Assembly: GCA_018224505.1 (NCBI GenBank)
Contig: JAGTVD010000429.1
Coordinates: 1-35,094, forward strand
Direction of reading: 5' to 3'
DNA: 35,094 bases
Source of the DNA: Desulfatitalea sp.
Lineage (GTDB): Bacteria; Desulfobacterota; Desulfobacteria; Desulfobacterales; Desulfosarcinaceae
The notes under the pieces were generated by a model. It was not told the origin of the DNA, ran no database searches, and saw only the letters and a program-made list of their open reading frames with translations. Both the position numbers and the translations under genes were made by a program. This document shows, one piece after another, positions 32,712-35,094 of this stretch (position 1 is its first letter; each line of letters starts with the position of its first letter).

Positions 32712-33575
32712 ATGCCCCGACACCTGGCGGAAGCAATTACCGCCCGCATCGACCCCGGCGTTGCCCCCGATGGTGCGCCCCGGCCAACCTTGTCCCTGGC
32801 CCATGTGCATCGGATCGCCAGAGAAACCGGGACGCATGTCCGGCAGGTGGAACTGGCCGCACTGCACGCCGGGGTCACGCCTGAACGCTACCTGCGCAAC
32901 CGGCAAACCTACGACATCCCCGACCAGATACGATTGCTCGAGGCCCGTGCTGCGGTGGTGGGGTTGGGGGGGCTGGGAGGAACCGTGATCGAAATTCTGG
33001 CCCGGGCGGGCGTGGGGGCACTGGTGCTCATCGACGGCGACCGCTTCGAAGCGCACAACCTGAACCGCCAGTTGCTCTGTACCGAAGCTTATATGGGCAC
33101 CTCCAAGGCAACCATCGCCGCACAACGCGTGGCGGCGATCAACGACGCGGTTCAAGCGACGACCCACACCACCTTTCTGACAGAAGAGAACGCCCGCGAT
33201 CTGATCGCTGAATGCCAGGTTGTGGTGGACTGCCTGGACACCATCGAAACCCGCTTCATTGTGGAACAGGCCGCACGTGAAGCCGGCATCCCCATGATTT
33301 CAGCAGCCGTAGCCGGCCTGACCGGCCACGTGACCACCATCTTTCCCGGGGACCGCGGCCTGGAGATGGTCCACGGCCCACGCCACCACCTGAAAAGCGC
33401 CAAAGGTGCCGAAGCAGTACTGGGCAACCTGCCCCAAACAGTCGTCATGGCCGCCGCCATGGAGTGTTCCGAGGCCCTGAAGGTGCTCACATGCCGAACC
33501 GGGCCATCGCTGCGCAACAAGTTATGGATCATGGATCTGACCGACAACACGTTCGAAGTACTCTCCCTGGTTTAA
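32712..33575 (+). CDS. ThiF/MoeB/HesA-family adenylyltransferase (E1-like)
   Basis: The 287-residue protein adenylates the C-terminus of a ubiquitin-like sulfur carrier, most likely the MoaD-like protein just upstream. It shows the nucleotide motif VVGLGGLGGTVIEILARAGVG, then LIDGDRFEAHNLNRQLL (R and N contact ATP in this family), SKATIAAQRVAAIN and VVVDCLDTIETRF. About 75 residues precede the Rossmann fold, with a small helical stretch (LAHVHRIARETGTHVRQVELAALHAG) that differs from plain MoeB. The CxxC zinc pairs of MoeB are missing. The start at 32712 is chosen for GGAGG 8 bases before it. The stop codon lies inside a partial repeat element. Confidence 0.9.
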   Translation: MPRHLAEAITARIDPGVAPDGAPRPTLSLAHVHRIARETGTHVRQVELAALHAGVTPERYLRNRQTYDIPDQIRLLEARAAVVGLGGLGGTVIEILARAGVGALVLIDGDRFEAHNLNRQLLCTEAYMGTSKATIAAQRVAAINDAVQATTHTTFLTEENARDLIAECQVVVDCLDTIETRFIVEQAAREAGIPMISAAVAGLTGHVTTIFPGDRGLEMVHGPRHHLKSAKGAEAVLGNLPQTVVMAAAMECSEALKVLTCRTGPSLRNKLWIMDLTDNTFEVLSLV

Positions 33576-33591
33576 GGGCTCGCGAAAAAAT
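33572..33591. repeat. Partial copy of the palindromic element end
   Basis: The 20 bases match the reverse complement of the right end of the element at 30908-30933 perfectly (core AAGGGCTCGCGAAAAAAT). Only one end is present; there is no second arm nearby. It lies between the convergent thiF-like and flavin reductase genes, and the thiF stop TAA falls within it. Confidence 0.75.
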
Positions 33592-33593
33592 CT

Positions 33594-35094
33594 TCAAATC
33601 TCCCGCGCCAGTTCCTCGCCCTCACTCACAGCGTACATCAAGTGACGGGGCTGCTTGGCATCGCCGATGAAATGGACCTCCAGGTTGCGCTTGCGCAGCA
33701 GGTTGGCGGCTTCCCGCAAAGGGGCGAAACGGTCCGCCAGCACGACGGTGTCGAACGGCGCCAGGGTAACCGGTTGACCGTCGGCCGTGAACGAAACCCC
33801 GTCGCCTTCGAACCGCACCACGACCACCTTTTTATAAAGGCGCACCCCCCCCTGGGTGAGCCGTTCGCGCAGGTAATAGCGATCATTGCTGGACATCTCT
33901 TCGCCAAAATGGGCTTTGGGATGCAGCACCACCACTTGTTTGCCCTGGGTGGCCAGATGGTCGGCCAGCACCAGACCGGCCTGATTACCGCCCCACACAA
34001 TTACCTGCCGGCCTGCGACATCCTGCCCGGACAGTACTTCGGTCACCGTACACACCTGCATCCGGGCCTGATACAACCCCTTGAGCATGGGCATCTCGGC
34101 CAGGCTGCCGGTGGCCAGGATCACCAACTCCGGCTGCAATTCGTCCAGCAAGGAATCATCCAGGGGTGTGTTCATCCGGCACGCCACCCCGAGATGCGCC
34201 AACTCGGCCTCGAAGAAGGTCACTAGCTCGGCCAGATCGGCCCGCCCGGGCGGTTTGGCCGCCAAGGCCAGCGCACCGCCCGCTGCCTGCCCTTGCTCGC
34301 ACACGGTCACGGCGTGGCCCCGCAGGGCGGCCATACGCGCCGCCGCCAGACCGGCCGGGCCGGCACCCACCACCAAAACCCGGCGGGAACGGGAAGCATT
34401 CCCGATTTCGCCCAGCTGATATTCGCGGCCCACATCCGGGTTGACCACGCATCCCCCCGGTTCCAATTGCAGCACCGTGTGGATACACCCCAGACAGCAG
34501 CCCACACACGGGCGAATCCGGGACTCCTCTCCTGCGGCAACCTTGTTGGGCCACTGGGGATCGGCCAGCAATGACCGGCCCAGGGCCACCACATCGGCCT
34601 TGCCCTCCTGGAGGATGCGATCCGCCAAAGCAGGAGATTTGATGCGCCCCACCGTCACCACCGGCAGTTGCACCCGGGCCTTGACCGCCGCAGCCAGATC
34701 CACGAAACACCCCTGGGGCACATACATGGAAGGAATGGTCAGCTGCTTGCTGCCATACACACCCGCCGACACATGCAGATAGGCGACCTCCTCCTGCTCC
34801 AGGATCACGGCCAGTCGCAAGGCGTCGTCAAGGGTCCAGCCGTTGTCGATATAGTCCTCGCCGTTGATGCGAATCCCCATCGTGTAATCGGGGCCGCACT
34901 TGCGACGGATATCGGTGATCAGCTCCATCAAGAAACGGATGCGATTCTCGAAAGAGCCGCCATAGTCATCGGTGCGCTGGTTGCTGTTGGGGGCGAAGAA
35001 CTGGTTGATCAGGTAGCCATGGGCAGCATGAATTTCAATGAAGTCGAACCCGGCCGCCTGGCAGCGGCGGGCGGCGTCGCCGAAGGCGCCCACC
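33594..35094 (-). CDS. Old-yellow-enzyme-type NADH:flavin oxidoreductase / 2,4-dienoyl-CoA reductase (5' end missing)
   Basis: The frame is open to the right edge, so the first part of the TIM barrel (perhaps 150 residues) is outside the window. What is present has the FMN barrel motif HAAHGYLINQFFAPNSNQR...DDYGGSFENRIRF. An Fe-S segment follows (CVGCCLGC, then Cys about 12 residues on). Next come an FAD Rossmann motif VLVVGAGPAGLAAARMAALRGH and an NAD(P) motif VIVWGGNQAGLVLADHLA. This FMN/Fe-S/FAD layout is that of 2,4-dienoyl-CoA reductase (FadH) and related trimethylamine-dehydrogenase-like enzymes; anaerobes also use such proteins on enoates or unknown substrates. It converges with the thiF-like gene, 18 bases apart. 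Confidence 0.88.
   Translation of the reverse strand, partial: VGAFGDAARRCQAAGFDFIEIHAAHGYLINQFFAPNSNQRTDDYGGSFENRIRFLMELITDIRRKCGPDYTMGIRINGEDYIDNGWTLDDALRLAVILEQEEVAYLHVSAGVYGSKQLTIPSMYVPQGCFVDLAAAVKARVQLPVVTVGRIKSPALADRILQEGKADVVALGRSLLADPQWPNKVAAGEESRIRPCVGCCLGCIHTVLQLEPGGCVVNPDVGREYQLGEIGNASRSRRVLVVGAGPAGLAAARMAALRGHAVTVCEQGQAAGGALALAAKPPGRADLAELVTFFEAELAHLGVACRMNTPLDDSLLDELQPELVILATGSLAEMPMLKGLYQARMQVCTVTEVLSGQDVAGRQVIVWGGNQAGLVLADHLATQGKQVVVLHPKAHFGEEMSSNDRYYLRERLTQGGVRLYKKVVVVRFEGDGVSFTADGQPVTLAPFDTVVLADRFAPLREAANLLRKRNLEVHFIGDAKQPRHLMYAVSEGEELAREI

Overview
The window looks like ordinary chromosome from a GC-rich, Gram-negative anaerobe. The best fit is a Desulfobacterota (former Deltaproteobacteria) genome. 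This rests on the style of the proteins (DapL-type lysine synthesis, exported Pcm, a long acidic MJ0042-type zinc-ribbon protein, a separate MoaD/ThiF pair, an old-yellow-enzyme reductase with an Fe-S site) and on a dispersed hairpin repeat. It is an inference; no marker in the window fixes the species.

Layout. 1-3281: end of an unknown gene, then parE and an exported protein-L-isoaspartate methyltransferase on the minus strand. 3501-4469: an unrecognised helical repeat protein. 4601-4677: tRNA with anticodon CAU, framed by two strong hairpins. 4890-8238: hpt followed by a 936-residue zinc-ribbon/acidic-repeat membrane protein. 8447-12846: cbpA with its own good promoter, and an mnmG-fetA-fetB run. 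13208-16999 (plus): glycogen phosphorylase and a degenerate-EAL/HDOD protein. 16996-21653 (minus): carB followed by a PurF-like protein whose glutaminase half has lost its active site. 21804-22385: a GNAT acetyltransferase behind two candidate promoters. 22542-24653: a strong promoter, a roughly 250-nt structured leader and an exported Fn3/PKD-like surface protein. 24953-26822 (minus): a small membrane protein and a GAF-PAS-LuxR regulator. 27103-29599: dapL-lysA. 29965-30741: an unknown protein with a helix-turn-helix-like tail. 30745-30933: a palindromic repeat element. 30961-31908: a sugar-nucleotide epimerase. 32111-33575: a four-cysteine mini-protein, a MoaD-like protein and a ThiF-like adenylyltransferase. 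33594-35094: a 5'-truncated flavin reductase.

How the genes fit together. Most are housekeeping: topoisomerase IV, tRNA wobble modification (MnmG), purine salvage (Hpt), carbamoyl phosphate (CarB), lysine/peptidoglycan precursor (DapL, LysA), glycogen breakdown (GlgP), iron handling (FetAB) and chaperone function (CbpA). I found no phage, insertion sequence, CRISPR array or defence island. The items most worth following are the glutaminase-dead PurF paralogue coupled to carB, the perfect 22-bp hairpin element with a second half copy 2.6 kb away, the structured leaders upstream of hpt and of the Fn3 protein, and the 147-bp tandem repeat inside the zinc-ribbon gene.
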